In this document: piece after piece, positions 40,508 to 54,927 of the stretch
How positions within the stretch are numbered: position 1 is the stretch's first letter
Layout of the letters: every line of letters starts with the position of its first letter
From: Anthoceros angustus
Taxonomy: Eukaryota > Streptophyta > Anthocerotopsida > Anthocerotales > Anthocerotaceae
DNA length: 64,000 nt
NCBI GenBank assembly: GCA_010909165.1
Contig: MU008160.1
Span: 620,001 to 684,000, forward strand
Reading direction: 5' to 3'
Translations under genes and position numbers: made by a program
The notes under the pieces: generated by a model
Database searches by the model: none
What the model was told of the DNA's origin: nothing
What the model saw: the letters and a program-made list of their open reading frames with translations, nothing else

Positions 40508-43488
40508 AGGAACTTTAAAGTAAATAAGCTATGAACTTTTTCTTTTATCAATCTGTACTTACTAGCAAATCCTCAAACATGCACTTTCTTTTGTTCTCAC
40601 ATGAACCCATACATACTGCGAACCATCATCTTGCTTCGCTATGCTTCTATGTACTTGAGGCATGTTTTTTGAGGCCATTCAACTTATGTTAAACCCTAGA
40701 CGCTGGGAACTTTGGAATATTCATAGAAATCTTGTCATATTTTTTTTATTTTAGTAATGAGCGAGCATCTGAATAAATCAAAGGTGAGGAAACCAACAAG
40801 GTATTCCACTACTCCGCCATCCATTTAGGCCTCTCCTCAATTTGTGAATGCAAATTGAAGGAGATTCTCGATCTGTTTCGACGGTCTAATTCTGCATAGG
40901 TTAGGAATGCCAACATTGCGTTTTAGGCTGCCAAAATATCGTTGCGGTGCTTAGTGGACCTACCAATGCCAAGGCATGGCCTTCCTCTCCTCACCCCTCT
41001 CTCCTTCCGTGCCAATCTGGGCAGGGTGATGGGGAACTAATGCAAATCCGTGGCAATGTTTCTCCCAGGGTTAAGTTTGAGAATTCGTTGGGAAGCGGAG
41101 CCGCGTGGCAATGAAGAAATTGTGGTGTTCTCAGAAACAGTGGAATCATGGGGTGCAGCTGACAAACATGCGCGTCTGAGAGCAACATGGTTGCAATGTT
41201 GGAGAAATTATTGAGCAAGGCGGAAACTTGAATCAATTCACGTATTTAATTTTGTGAGTCCACGCCATGGAGAAGGTGAGGAGAGAAGAAGAGCCATTGC
41301 TGTCGTACGCAAATTGATTTAGGCCCAGTGCGGTTTAGAGTTTTCACAGGCTTTGTTATCATCGCTCAATTGAATAAAAGAAGACTTGTGAGCAAGGACA
41401 TTGTTGACTTTCCAACAACTCCATGCTTGCCTTGATCTAAGCTTTGGATTCTTCAAACATTTTGAAAGGAACCTCTTCTAAGATTCTCTTGAGAAGGCTT
41501 AAATTGGCCATTTGCTTTATGTGACATCTATCCTAGCTAGATATGGTGATCGGAGGAGATCCACTTATCATCCAAAAGCCGGCCGTCATTTGAACTGGAT
41601 TTCTGTTCACAAGGCCAAAGAACACGCTCTTCTTATTCGGTACGCCATGGGACTAAGTTTTATCCTTGCTAACCTCCCTCTAACTTGACATCTATCTAAC
41701 GTGTCCTCCATCTATGCGTCATGAAAGATGAGCAATACGCCTATGGCACCATAGGGGTCTGGACCATGGCACACCACCATGGTTGCGAGCTCCATACAGG
41801 TAAGACATGCTGCCCGTGCATCTTATTTCTGTCATGGGACAAAGTGCGGCATTGTGGAATTTTCCAGTGAGCGGGCCCTTTGCATCGTGTCGCTAGGTTC
41901 GGTTGATTCCTTCACGGGCCCGCAGAGGATTGCATTCTTTTTGGTAGTTTGCATGGAATATGCACTTTGGTGAACATGGGACGTCAGCATACTGAGATCC
42001 GTAGTGTTCAGCAAATTACCTCGCTGGCGTGCATACGCAAGAAGGCAGCGGAGGATTAGCAATTTCAAGGGACATGGCCAACTTGAGTGACTCATCTCCC
42101 TCTGTACATAGTCTCCCTTCAGATTTCGCATCAAGCTAAGGAGGTGAGAGGAGGTGCCCCATTACTTTCTTTGCAAGCGCCATTCTTGGATAGTCCGGCA
42201 TTGACTCGGATACTTGGGAGTCAGCATTCACTGGGACAATCCCAATGGCGGTAGGGGCACTGGCCATACTAATACCACTCTCAACTCCGGCTGGGGATCA
42301 ATCCAGTTCGGACCTATGGAGGAGGAGGGACCTCTTACTGAGCGCTTTCAAAAGGTACACAAAAGCGGGACTTCATGTTGTTTGTCAGACATGATCAGTG
42401 AGTTCAAGCATGGACGGCATATAAACCCGAGTGCGTGACGATCTTTCCACCTTCATGGCAATGGGTCTTACAGGACCTCTTAATGTCCACGGAATCACGA
42501 TGTTTGCTTTCAATTCAAAGAGAACATGTATTGACCAAAAATGTAGAGCAAACCTTGACCCCCAAGGCTACCTCTAGTGGCACACATCCTTTGTCACTAT
42601 GTACAATAGGTTTAGTCCTATAAGGCGATGTTTAACGTCCCATAAGACTTCTTAACATGACACAGACAGTTCCTTTCTCAAATATCCAAACCCCTCCTGG
42701 GGCATCCTCAACTCACCCTCAAGCAGCCACCATGAGATTCTTCATGCGGAGTCTCAATAGCTCTTCGCCCTCATCAATGATCCTCTACACATAGCGATGA
42801 CGATCCTCCTCTTCCTCGTAGTCTCGCCATGACATCGATTGGCGGTGACACCCTGACCGGTAGGAGCTCTTCCCCTGAGGACTCACTCTAAAAGGAAGAG
42901 TCGTGAGGACTCTTCCTCTTCAAAAGTATTTTAAAGTCCTCACTTCATTTTGCATGTTGAGGAGGAAGATTTTGAATACCATACTTAACATGAAGATGAT
43001 TTGTTTAGAGCCCCTCACTCCTGTGAGGAGGATTACTATTGAGTCCCTCACACGGTAAATCTTTTGATTCCTAAATCTCGAAAAGCTCACCCTTGATCCT
43101 CAATCACTCACTATTGATCGAGCAATTTTAGAGTCCTCGCCAATAGCCAGTGTAGTGGGTCTCGCCAAAGGGCAGTTTGTAGGTAGTGACCATTAGCGCC
43201 TGCGTTGTACGTGGATGAGATAATCATAAGCATATGATATAATTTTATATTATATTATATCAAACTCGAAGGCTGGGAGCCGCGGTACATTAGTTCTGCA
43301 ACCGCAAGCCTAACCCTCCTGTCATGGTATCTGGCCATGGACTCCACGGCGGACTCTGGAAGCTTCTCAAAACGATGCTTCCAGTTTCTTCGAGCTTGTT
43401 TATGGCCGTGTTTTCGGCAACAAATGGGTCGATGGCAAAAGAACAAAACGACCAGAGGTCACGAATTGAGCTCCCTCATGGTTCGTTC
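40508..43488. other. About 3 kb without a recognised gene (right mirror copy)
   Basis: Exact mirror of 36000-38980. No gene recognised. Confidence 0.5.
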
Positions 43489-43620
43489 CATTGTTCTTGA
43501 AAAAATCCCCAAACTTTGGTCGAAAGTCTGGAATGGAGACTCATGGTCCTCCTGGGTTAGGCAAGCACATTCAACCCCAAGAAAATAAGCAATGTTCTGT
43601 GGCGTACACTTGGGCACACC

Positions 43621-46600
43621 TCACGGTCGACCCTTCAATTTGCGAATCGATGCACGGTACCCATCCCTTACAACAATGTCCCTCTGTTCAAGCCTTGACA
43701 TGATCTCCGTGGAACTGTGGCAGTCACTGCACATGCGTAGATTCTTCGTTACCACCAGAGGTGTCCCACTGGAGTGTTCAACAGACCAAACGCCAGAGCT
43801 AGCTTCTCAGCATGCCCACAAAGCGCATCTTCCTTTTCCTTCTCACACAGTGGCTTCAACACCAACTTTGTGTGAGGTACGCCTCCTTCCTGCTTCAGAC
43901 GTGCATTCGTGCTCTCTACCTTTAAGCAATATCCTCTCTCCTTTCTCCCACCAGAAATCTATGTACCTGCTTATTCACCTCAATGGTCGCCACTGCAGGT
44001 TTCTTGTTAGCTCCTGCTGCCTTCTCTGTGTTTCAATCCTGTCTACATCGGTCCACACCTACCTGCATCTGCGTAGGCATTGGCCATGAGCACATATAGA
44101 CGCCCCTGAGGTCCAGCCTAACAATGCTTTCAAAACACCACATCGCCCTCTATATCCCCGTGACTTTTGCAGGCATTCAACAAAGACGTCAAGCCCACAA
44201 CATTACTTTGGCCTCACATGAAATAGCATCTTCTGCCTCATCTAAATGGCCCAAGAAGATCAATCATGCAATGTAATGCTCAATAGTAGGTTTGATGCCA
44301 TGCTGTTCAGCCATGGAATCAAAGTGCTTGCGACCCTGGACCAGTCCTCATGACTGCATGCTAAAAGGCAAGTAAAAGTAGCACCATCAGGCTGAACCCG
44401 CATCTCCTCAAAACAAGCTAGTGCTCTGTGACCATCATCACAAGTACCATACCCAGATATCAGGGCATTCCATGTCACCACATCCTTTGTGTTCATGCTG
44501 TCAAAAACCTGGCGTGCATCTTCCAGTTCACCACATTTTGCATACATGTCCACCAGGCAGTTGCCCACACTACGTTATCCAGCAGTCCTCTTTCAACAAT
44601 CTGTGAGTGCAGCTGCCTGCCCTTCTGTAAGGCACCAGTGCTTGCACAGGCCTTCAGAAGGCAAGCAAAAGTAACATGGTCAGCCAAATGAGGCCTCCTG
44701 CTCCATTTGTCCATACACAAGAAGCGCCTTCTAGTCCTTGCCCAGCAATCAGGGCATTCCATGTCACCACATTTTTATGGCCAAGCTGTCAAAAACCTGG
44801 CGTGCATCTTCCAGTTCACCACATTTTGCATACATGTCCACCAGGCAGGTGCCCACCAAACGTTATCCAGCAGTCCTCTTTCAACAATCTGTGAGTGCAG
44901 CTGCCTGCCCTTCTGTAAGGCACCAGTGCTTGCACAGGCCTTCAGAAGGCAAGCAAAAGTAACATCAGCCAAATGAGGCCCTCCTGCTCCATTTGTCCAT
45001 ACACAACAAGCCTCTCTGAGCCTTGCTGTGCATACCCAGCAATCAGGGCATTCCATGTCACCACATCCTTTTGTGGCCAAGCTGTCAAAAACCTGGCGTG
45101 CATCTTCCAGTTCACCACATTTTGCATACATGTCCACCAGGCAGGTGCCCAACACCATCATCCAGCAGTCCTCTTTCCACAATCTGTGAGTGCAGCTGCC
45201 TGCCCTTCTGTAAGGCACCAGTGCTTGCACAGGCCTTCAGAAGGCAAGCAAAAGTAATGGTCAGCCAAAATGAGGCCTGCCTCCTCCATTTGTCCATACA
45301 CAACAAGCGCCTCTTGGCCAAGTCCTTGCTGTGCATACCCAGCAATCAGGGCATTCCATGTCACCACATCCTTTGTGGCCATGCTGTCAAAAACCTGGCG
45401 TGCATCTTCCAGTTCACCACATTTTGCATACATGTCCACCAGGCAGGTGCCCAACACTACGTTATCCAGCAGTCCTCTTTTGACAATCTGTGAGTGCAGC
45501 TGCCTGCCCTTCTGTAAAACTGCTTGCACAGGCCTTCAGAAGGCAAGCAAAAGTAACATGGTCAGCCAAAATGCCCCCTCCTCCATTTGTCCATACACAA
45601 CAAGTGCCTCATGTCCAAGTCCTTGCTGCATACCCAGCAATCAGGGCATTCCATGTCACCACATCCTTTGTTCATGCTGTCAAAAACCTGGCGTGCATCT
45701 TCCAGTTCACCACATTTTGCATACATGTCCACCAGTTGCACAACACTATGTTATCCAGCAGTCCTCTTTCGACAATCAGGTGTGCAGCTGCCTGCCCTTC
45801 TGTAAGGCACCAGTGCTTGCACAGGCCTTCAGAAGGCAAGCAAAAGTAACATGGTTAGCCAAAATCAGCCCTCCTGCTCCATTTGTCCATACAGAACAAG
45901 TGCCTCATGTCCGAGTCCTTGCTGCATACCCAGCAATCAGGGCATTCCATGTCACCACATCCTTTGGCCATGCTGTCAAAAACCTGGCGTGCATCTTTCA
46001 GTTCACCACATTTTGCATACAGATATCAGGGCATTCCATGTCACCACATCCGTGCCATGCTGTCAAACACCTGGCGTGCATCTTCAGTTCGCCACATTTT
46101 GCATACATGTCCACAGGCAGTTGCCAACAAACAAGTCAGGAGGAATGCCACACACATCACAGTGCACTTTTCTGCCAGATTCGTCGGCGGCAAATGCACA
46201 AGCTTGAAGGGCAGCTACAAAGACGTGAGCATCCGCCTTCACTCCTGACCTACGCATCTCATGGTACAGTTGTATGGCCTCATTAGGTTTCCCATGCTTA
46301 GCATATGCAGAGATTATGGAAACCACATGAAGGCATCTGGTTTGCCCACCCTGGTGAACACATCCATGGCCTCCTGCAGCCTACCTCCACATGCATACAT
46401 GCGCAAGATATGGTTCCCCAAGTATGCATTCGACTCGTACCCAAGTTTGACAGTGAGATCATGAACTCGTCGCCCACAACCAGATCCTTCTTAGCTGTAC
46501 ACAGTTTAGCACAGTGTAAAACAGAGACTGAGAAATAGGGAGTCTGTCTGCGCCAGAGATTCCAGGGCTCCAACGGCCTCAGAAGCTTCCCCTGCTGACA

Positions 46601-46744
46601 TGCTCACGGTTCCAGCCGTTACGACGCCCATTTCTCCTGCACCTGCCAGGTTCAGGCTTATCCGGAGCTCGACTGGAAGGAGGCATGACCCATCTGCATA
46701 TCCAAGGAAACGAGCTGCTCATCAACCCAAGCTGGCTTAAACAT
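43621..46744 (-). pseudogene. DYW-class PPR pseudogene, right mirror copy
   Basis: Reverse complement of 32744-35867 with the same frameshifts. The HAE ligands lie at 43806-43814 and CSDCH at 43717-43731. Sharing every lesion shows that the gene was already broken before the copies separated, or that they are one sequence represented twice. Confidence 0.88.
44488..46103 (-). repeat. Tandem PLS triplet repeats, right mirror copy
   Basis: Mirror of 33385-35000 with the same unit boundaries and small deletions. Confidence 0.9.
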
Positions 46745-47487
46745 GTTGTTTAACCACAGGACCTCGCCGGACCCTTACGCCGGAAGTCAGGGCGGGAGCT
46801 CTTCTTATCTCGTCTGTTGTCCCACCACATGGTAGGGTCCAGAAAAATTGTTGCCACAAGTGCTCCTGCTCCTGGCGACGACCATCGCTGGAGAATCTGT
46901 CCCCACACACATTTTCTCGGACGTGGAAGTGCTGGGCTCCTGACACTGCTGCACCTGAGGCTTATGTTTGCCGGGGTTGACTCCTGAAGTGAGGTGAGCA
47001 GGATCTCCTAGTAGAATGTACACAGACCAATTTGTTGGGTCCACAAGGTCCGGTTGCCATACTGTGGCCATCGTTCAGGGACCGCTGTCGGAACATGAGT
47101 CTAACAACAGACTATGGCAGGATGCCCAGGTACTGTGTAACCACCCCGCCCTTTAGAGAGTCAAGACGGATTTCTGTTGGGTACCCACTTCGAACGACAC
47201 AACACAAACCAATTGAAACGTCATCTACCATATGGTTGCCAAATGGCACCCAATCGGAGATACGGAGGTGAGGAGTGCTTAACTAAAAGTCCTTTAGGAG
47301 GGATGTTCAAGGCACCCATGACTACGCACTGACGGACGTGAAGAAAGCTCGTTTTAATAAATGGTGGCGTGATGGCCCCTTGCCGGTGCCGCCGACCTCG
47401 GCAGAACATGAGGCCATCGCGGTCACCGGAATCGGTGCTTATGCTTAATCGGCCGACCATGCTTGAATAAGACCCCGATGGAAGACA
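46745..47487. other. Sequence upstream of the PPR pseudogene, right mirror copy
   Basis: Mirror of 32001-32743. No gene recognised. Confidence 0.4.
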
Positions 47488-47848
47488 AGAGTTTGGTAGA
47501 GCGAGAATCTCCTCCAAGTTGCAGTCCCCACATTGGAGGTCTTCGTGAATGTATGGCGGAGTGGAAGACCTTGTGGGTTTCCTTGCCTCCAGCTTGAGAC
47601 TTGAGATGCACCCTTCTCAGATTTTCTGCGTGTCTGCTGCGTACTAAATATCAAAACACGTGTGACAGATTTCCATGAGGCCTTTCCGGGTCAAATATAT
47701 GTGGATGCCTCAAGTTCTCAACATGCAGATGCAAGGGGAATGTGGAGACTTTATAAAAAGAACGAGACGAGAAATCCCATCTACCCGAGGCGAATCCCTT
47801 CAAACCTTCCTACATTAACATGTTAGTTCTCACTTTTGGTATACAAGA
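47488..47848 (+). mobile_element. LTR-like promoter region of the second copia, right mirror copy
   Basis: Mirror of 31640-32000. TTTATAAAAAG lies at about 47750 and the worn primer-binding site TTGGTATACAAG near 47837. Confidence 0.5.
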
Positions 47849-47867
47849 TACGGATACACACTTTGTG

Positions 47868-49008
47868 ACGTAGCTATCTTACATTATCCTTGTTCAACAA
47901 CTCCATCATGTCCTGGATGTTTACCTTTGAGTTGAAAGGATCGTCTTAACGGCACTAGATACCCAAAGATGGAGAGTGCGCATGAAATCAACCTTACTAC
48001 CTCGAGGAGTATGGAGCATTGTCGATGGCTCACTTAAGAAGCGGACCCGCTATTCGACCAACAAATGAGATCGCGCACAATGGGAGCAAGATATCTATCG
48101 CCTTGCCCGTTGGGGATTGGATCGCGACCTTGTGCTTGATATAGAGTATCTCACGTAAGCTTCCGCCATCCGAATCGGTTGAGAAGACATATCAGTCAAT
48201 AATATGATGACACTGCGGCTCCAAGGTAGGAGTTCTATGGCCTAAAAATGAGAGAAGGAGACAAAGTTGCAACATACACTAGCAAATTTCGCCATCCGAG
48301 ACCGCAGATCACGTCGTTGATTGGAACTCAAATGTTGGAATTAGATGTTGTTGCCCAACTCTTGTCCAATCTACCTCCTCCTTATCGGTCCTTTGTGACT
48401 AGCCAAAATGGTCCAATTTATAAGGCTAATGCCACTCGCTTCGCAAGTTCAAGTACAATCACCCTTCAAGAGGTAATTGGTGTTTTATACTAGGAAGAGC
48501 AGATCGATTGTTCTCTGCCAATACTCCTAAGAGTAAAAGCAGGAAAGTGTTAATGCGCAAATTTCGTAAATAAAGGAAAATTGAGAGGCGATTTGGTTAG
48601 ATCCGATCCTTCTCCGTCAACATCTTCAAAGCGCCAAGGGTAACTATATCGGTGTGGTATTGCTGACCATTGGGCTAGAGAATGAAGAAGAAAATCGGAG
48701 AGCCTCGGTGGACTCCTAAAAGTACGTAAGTGTAGCAATACAAGATAAGCACTCGATGACACCAAACCTTCCGTGAAGAATCTTCGATGTGTGTTGCTCA
48801 TTCAGATCAGATGACGGATGGTACCGGATTTTGGTGCCACCTCGGACATCTCTAAACACAAAGATCAATTTCATATGATTGATTTCCACACAACTTGATT
48901 CTTGAGCAAATTCATGAGCAAACATGGTACATTCACTCTTCAAGATGGCTCTGTCCTTACTATTGAAGATGCATGTTCCAACTATGGCCAAGAATCTTTG
49001 TCATTGAG
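47868..49008 (+). pseudogene. Second copia gag and protease remnant, right mirror copy
   Basis: Mirror of 30480-31620. The gag core with LLSNLPPPYRSFVT lies at 48248-48493, the knuckle-like block near 48663 and the protease segment near 48848. It has the same breaks as the left copy. Confidence 0.82.
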
Positions 49009-49423
49009 TAGATTGATGTACCTTGGTAAATGTTGTCTCTTAGCATAGGGGTTTGTCTCCCCCATTTTGGCTAACCATCCGATGCACATCGTCTCATTTC
49101 ATTGTTTTCACATTTGCGAACCCAGGCCATGCATCCGAGCCCAAAAGAAGACCTAATGTGCCAACTCACTTTAAATGCTTCTGGACACACCTTTGTACCA
49201 GTGGCCGGATCAATTGCGCACTTATGCTCCAAATTTGGAGTCGCAGGACGTCGGCGTGCATTTATATCTCAAGAGGTTTATTGCACTAGGTTTGAGAGAA
49301 TTGCGTCAATACTTGTGCAAGCAAACACTTTGTTCAAGTTGCATGCACACTTACCGCGCAACACTACATCGATTCTCTTTTCAAACCCTATCATTCGGAG
49401 AAATCCAAACGGTAGACACTTGG
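49008..49423. other. Unassigned stretch, right mirror copy
   Basis: Mirror of 30065-30480. It holds a plus-strand open frame of 121 residues (49102-49467) without a recognised domain. Confidence 0.35.
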
Positions 49424-50588
49424 CTAACACCTCCGTGCGAGATAAAAACTTAGAGCTGCAACTTTAGGCCTCATGGCGAGAATTGGGCAAGGTAAAGGAT
49501 GGTGAGGCCTCCTCAACCCTTCTTGATCAAACTCGTCGGAGCTACATTTCTCTGTTGCGGATCCTTTCTTATACACCGCCACAACCTCATAAGGTCCCAT
49601 CCACCTCAACCTAAGCTTCCTCGAAGTCCATATAACGGCTATCATATAGAAGAACCAAATCGGCCAGAAACCATTTGCCTTGAATTGTGGAGTTGTCTTT
49701 CAATGCCGAATATTGAAGTAGGATGTAAGAGACTCAATCAGTTGAGGAAATGAGTTCTATCGACCAACTCCAAAGGACATCCATACCGAAGTTATGAAGT
49801 TTTCAAGGAGAAACACCTTTGCCCGAGGCACATCATCCTTCCCTGGTTGCCCCAAATTTTCTACCATTTTTGTGCATTAGTCCGTAGCAAAATATCGCTT
49901 CCTTATCCATTTTGTGGGTGGCTTGATTAGACCCACAAAGTCTATGCCCCACTTCTTGAAAGGTGCCAAAGCTACGTAGGATTTAAGTAAGAGGCCATCG
50001 TGGTCGACAAGGTCGGCCTCCCAACCTGCTGGCATGCATCACACCTCGGAATAAAATCCCAAACATCTCTCGCATCATAGCCCACCAAAAGCCCGTGCAT
50101 CCGTGGATCTTCACCATGATTTGTACCAAGAATGGCTCCAACAAAGCTTCTATGACAAAAGAGGGTTCCTTCTCTTCCAAACAACATCGAATCTTCTCAT
50201 CCGTACCAAGATTGTATAAGACCCCATCTCTTAGACAATAAGGCGCGATTTGTGAAGAAAAACAAGACGCCCTTCACTTGACAAGCCATCAAGCATAATT
50301 CCGTGATCTAAGAATTTTCCTTCCTCACCATTCAACAAATAACATGGACATGGGGTCCTTCATGTTCGATCTCTCCTTCCATGCACACCTTGCCATTTCT
50401 AGTTGGCTCACCGGTGGATGTTGATGCCGTGGCCACACTCGCCTCAACTTGGCTTGCAAAACTAGCTCTCCCACACGCCGACGTACTGCAGTATCCGTGT
50501 ATGCGCAAGTCGCCGACGTGCATCTCTCGACGCCGCCACCCCATCTTCATGCTCCCTAGTCTCATGACTAGCCAAAATTGCGATCTAG
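49424..50588 (-). pseudogene. Second gypsy integrase remnant, right mirror copy
   Basis: Mirror of 28900-30064, with RWMGPYEVVAVY at 49571-49606, KKWGIDFVG at 49931-49957 and the zinc-binding cysteines near 50032-50043. Confidence 0.82.
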
Positions 50589-50722
50589 CGATCTCCTCAC
50601 TTTTGTGTTTTCTTGGCAAGAACTTCTCTGACCTTGGACCCATCGACACCCTTTCTTGCAACTCCACTGCAAGCACACCTAGGTGTGGTCTCTCCACAAT
50701 CCTCCATACCGGCATGGCTAAG

Positions 50723-53700
50723 TGTGGGCTATGGACTTCCCTTGGGGGTAGGAATTAAGTGGGGCTTTGTTTTTGGTAGGTTGGAATAGTAAAATAAGGC
50801 GGAAAAGGAGGAATAAGCACGGATGGCGCTCGGTGGACTCCGGAGTATACTCGGACTCGGTGGGCAACGTGCCGGACCACCATGGCGAGCACGGACTACG
50901 TCGGTGTGGATAAGTCCGGACCCACTCGGGTCAAAAGCAGGATAAATCGTCGCCCGAAAGTAACTTAGAAGTTGAGTCGTGAGAGGACTAAGCGGCGCCA
51001 CGTGGGCCACAGTGGAGGTCGGGCATGCAGCGAGTCGGGTAGCCTTGCAGGCCGTTATAGCGGTATTCACGCCCGAGCAGCGTAAGGCAATCTGTGGCGT
51101 AAGGCGAGTAAGCGGGCGTGGGTCGAGTAAGCCATGCGAGACCTCGCGATTCTGACGAGGGAAGAGGCGCCTTCCGCCCGGTTACTCCAGCGCGGCCGAA
51201 GAGGAGGTCATTTCTGGACCTCGAGACAATTCGCGGTCTCTTGCGCTCCAACCCGGCTCTCTGGCGCTATCTCTTTGAGAGCATCTTCGGCTCCGTCGGG
51301 TTGGGCGTGACAGCGGAGGCGCGCTCGTGCGGACTCGGCCGGCGGCTCGGCCGAGGGAGAAGAAAGGCGATGGCACCCAAAAGGCTGCGGAGGTGCAGGA
51401 GCCATGGAACACAGTAGGCGCAACATTGTGACCCGCTATCCGGACTTTGGGCCTGGTGGAGGAAGCGGATTAGTCAGTGGCACTTGGATGTGTTCAGTGC
51501 AGACGTTTGATGTCGCTCTGTCGGGAGTTCGCCGGGAAGATGTTGGCGGCCAACAAGGAGGTTCGGTCAAGAACCTCGGGAGGATCTAGGCGATGGACCT
51601 TGGAGGTCTGAGGCGACCTACAACCGCCCAAAGGAGGAAGAAGGCGTGGTTCGAGCCCCTCAAGGCGAAGGGAAAGATAGGGCGCCAGCGCCAGGGCACA
51701 GGAGCCGCGGCGGACAACCAATGGTTGATATCGGACCTTGACGGTAGAGTAAGCGTGGATCATTGTCCATTGGAACACCGCTCACCAAGGTGGATCACCT
51801 TGGTGATAATTGTTAGTATTCAGCATGCGTTACGGGGAAGAGGCGGGTGAGGAAGGATTATCTTCGCCCGGTTCGTCAGGCCATGGTGAGGCGAAGCCCT
51901 CGCCATCGGGGCATCCCCATACATTCATGTATGGGGACATTTGAGCTCTGAAGGAGGGAGAGAGATCGGGCGCTCGGAAGTGGAGGCCTGCGGGAAGTGG
52001 GCGTGCAAGGCGCCCGAGGTGGGGGCCGACCCCCTAAGGCCAAAGCGGACCGGGAGGAGGGCGGGAGGATTGGGACTCCATACGTCTGGAGCGGACCCCC
52101 TCACCACCCAGGAAGTATGGGAAGAAATCCCGCTTCCCTTCTCCGTGCCTCCTCGGAGCAACCAGCGGCGGGAGGAGCAGCGGAGGGAGTTGGCGGTTGC
52201 GGCTCCGTGCCCAGCCGACAGCCGAGCCCGCCGGACTCGGCGGGAAGCGCAAGGCAGCGTCTACCAGCACCTCGGGCGGTGCGGTGCCCTTACCCCTTGC
52301 AGTGAGGTGAAGAGGCGGTGGGAGGCGAGAAAGGGCCCGCGCTCAAGGAGCGAGGTCAGCGGCCGCCAGTCGATCTGTCCCCGACAGGAAGGGGCAAAGG
52401 CTAGCTCCGGACCCCTCACCTCAAGCCCAGGCGAAGAGGGCAAATAAAGGCTGGCGGCCAAGAGGGCCAAGGAGGTGGCTCGGGAGCTCGGCACTCGGGA
52501 CCTAAGGGTCTGATTAGGTCGAACCCAGTCGGACTTACTCGACTGCGGTATGGAGGTCCTTGGCGGACCGAAATGCCCGCTCCCTCACGGACTTTGTGGG
52601 GTCTCACGATGTGGCCGTGGAAGAAACACGGCGGGTCACAGCTCGTCATGGACGGTATGCTTTGGGGTCTCTGCCGAAGACCCGGAGGTAGAAGCCACCG
52701 GGCGTATGGTGCTCCTCCGGGAGGCGGTTGGAGGCCGGGAGGCAGGAGGAAGGCGAAGCTCGGCCGCATCGAGAAGAAGCAGGGAGGCCGAGAGGAAGTG
52801 GTCCATCAAGCGGGACGGACTAAATTCCTTCAGTGGGTGGCGGTGGCGAGCCTGAGGAGGCCCAAGCAGGCGGAAGACCTCTGAGCGGAGGAGTAAGCGC
52901 GGCGGGAGGCGAAGAGGCCGGGCGCAAGCGGAGCTCGTGACTGGCGGGCGGCGGACCCGGGCGCCAAATGGGCGGCTCAGTGAAAGCGGCAAAGGCGGGC
53001 GCTAAGAGGCCCGTGATCACTATCGCGTGATCGGAACCCGGTGGAGGAGGCAGCGAGGATAGCTGCTAACTGAAGAAGAGGCGAGGCGGCGGGCAGTGCA
53101 GGCCAGCCATGCAGGAGGAGGAAGCCGAGCAAGGAGATGGAGGATCTCGGTCTCATTGTGGTGGAACGCCAGCGGAGATGGAAGACCAAGGAGACCACAG
53201 GCTGCGGCTCAAGTTACCATTGAGAGGAATGGTAGTCTGCGGGCGTGATCGCGGATCACGAGAAATAAGCTCGGCTCACGGGCGGAGGAATGCGGCGATG
53301 GAGCGAGGCGGGGCGTCGCGAAATGGAGAAGGACACAGGCGAGGCCGCATGAGCGAGTTGCCCACTTTGGAGAGGAGATGGCGGAGTTAACGGCCGGAAT
53401 GAGCGGAGGAGGCGAGCGCTGGGCCTTGAGAAAAATTCTGGTCCGATTGAGAAAGGCGGAAGGGCAGCTGCGCTATGGTAAGCTAGCGGGCGGAAGCAGC
53501 GGGGCTGAGCGGTGAACAGCGGCGGCGGTGCGAGGGCAGGCCGCCCTTGTAGCCTCGCGTGTCTGCCCGGCTCCAATCAAACTGGCGGTGGCCCAACAAG
53601 CGGGGCCGCCCGGGCACCTATGGCGAAGGGGTATCGGGTGCTCGGGCACACGTGGAAGAGGCAATTCGGAGTTGATTCGGACTTTGCCTATTACCACGCT

Positions 53701-54898
53701 GAGCTCCTTAAGACATTGGCGACCTCGGCCGCTCGACGGACCCTGGAAGGCTCGAAGGGATGAAGGGCATGGGCAGGGACTCTAGTGGCCTGTTTGGAGG
53801 CAGTAGCGGGGAGAAGAGCATCGAGGAGGCGGGGCAGCGGCCGATACAACCCGGTAAGTCGGCGCAGCACTGCTCGGGAAGATAGGCGGGGGCCTTGAAG
53901 AGTGGAAGGAGGAAGCCGACCCAAGACAAGGGTCGGTGGGAAGGATGAGGACCTAGCGATGAGGTCCGAGTAAGGGTCGGAGCTTGGGGCGGACCCGTGT
54001 GATCGGACCTTGAGGTCGAACCCCGAAGATGAGCCGGACCCAGTGAGGCCGGACTCGGGGAAGGCGACTCAAGTTGACTCGGGGTCGAGGCCGGACCTCG
54101 GTCCGGACTCGAAATGAGAGGAGTCCCCTCAGGCTTACGTTGGGGAAGCGACAGTCGGTGGCCCCTAGGAGGGACCTTTGGGGCGAGAAGCAGCGTTGTA
54201 ATGTGCGGTGGTCGACCGCCGCCGGTAACAACGGCGAGATTCGGGAAGAGGAAGGGTCCCCCGGATCATCCGATTGTGCGCCTTGTCGGTAGGAGATTGG
54301 ACCACCAATCCAGTGAACCGGGACCTTCCAGCCGAAGAAGGAGATAGGAGGGAGGAATAGGATGGTAGGCGGCGATTAAGGCGTCTTGAGCCACGGCTCG
54401 AATAGAAATGTAATAAAGCGCCGACCTCCGGCAGTATAAGAGTGAGGCACTCTAAAGTATCTTTCTCTTGGTGATCTGGCGTTTCTTGACCCTTGTCGTC
54501 TTCTTGCTAACGTGAGTCTGAGTCACTGGCGAGCACGCGACCGGAGAGGCGATCAAGGTTACGGTAGCGGACCCTAACGTATGGTGGTGTAGAGAAGGGT
54601 GGCGGACCCGTGAATTCGTCAAAGCGGTGAATCAACGGGCAGTGGTGGAGGACTCGAGGCGTGGGCCGGACGGAGGCCGTGAGGGCCGGTAGCGCGTTTT
54701 CCTAAGGTAGATGTAGTGTGAGTGGAGAAGAAGCGGACTAGAGGTGCAAGTGAAACGTGAGCGTCTCATGACGTCCTAAGCGTTTGGCCACACGGGCCTG
54801 TCGGTGAAACGTTGCGAGTATTAGATGCGCGGCCCGGCGAATGTATGCGTTGAAGGCGAGGACGCAAAGTGAAGTAAGAATCGCGAAGCGCAGCAAGC
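50723..54898 (+). mobile_element. Very long gypsy LTR, right mirror copy (C')
   Basis: Mirror of 24590-28765, starting TGTGGGCTATGG at 50723. It includes the C-specific block at 51238-52358 with both hairpins (51914-51937 and 51783-51805). Confidence 0.62.
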
Positions 54899-54927
54899 GA
54901 CCTATCATTCCTTGGGAACGGACTCCT

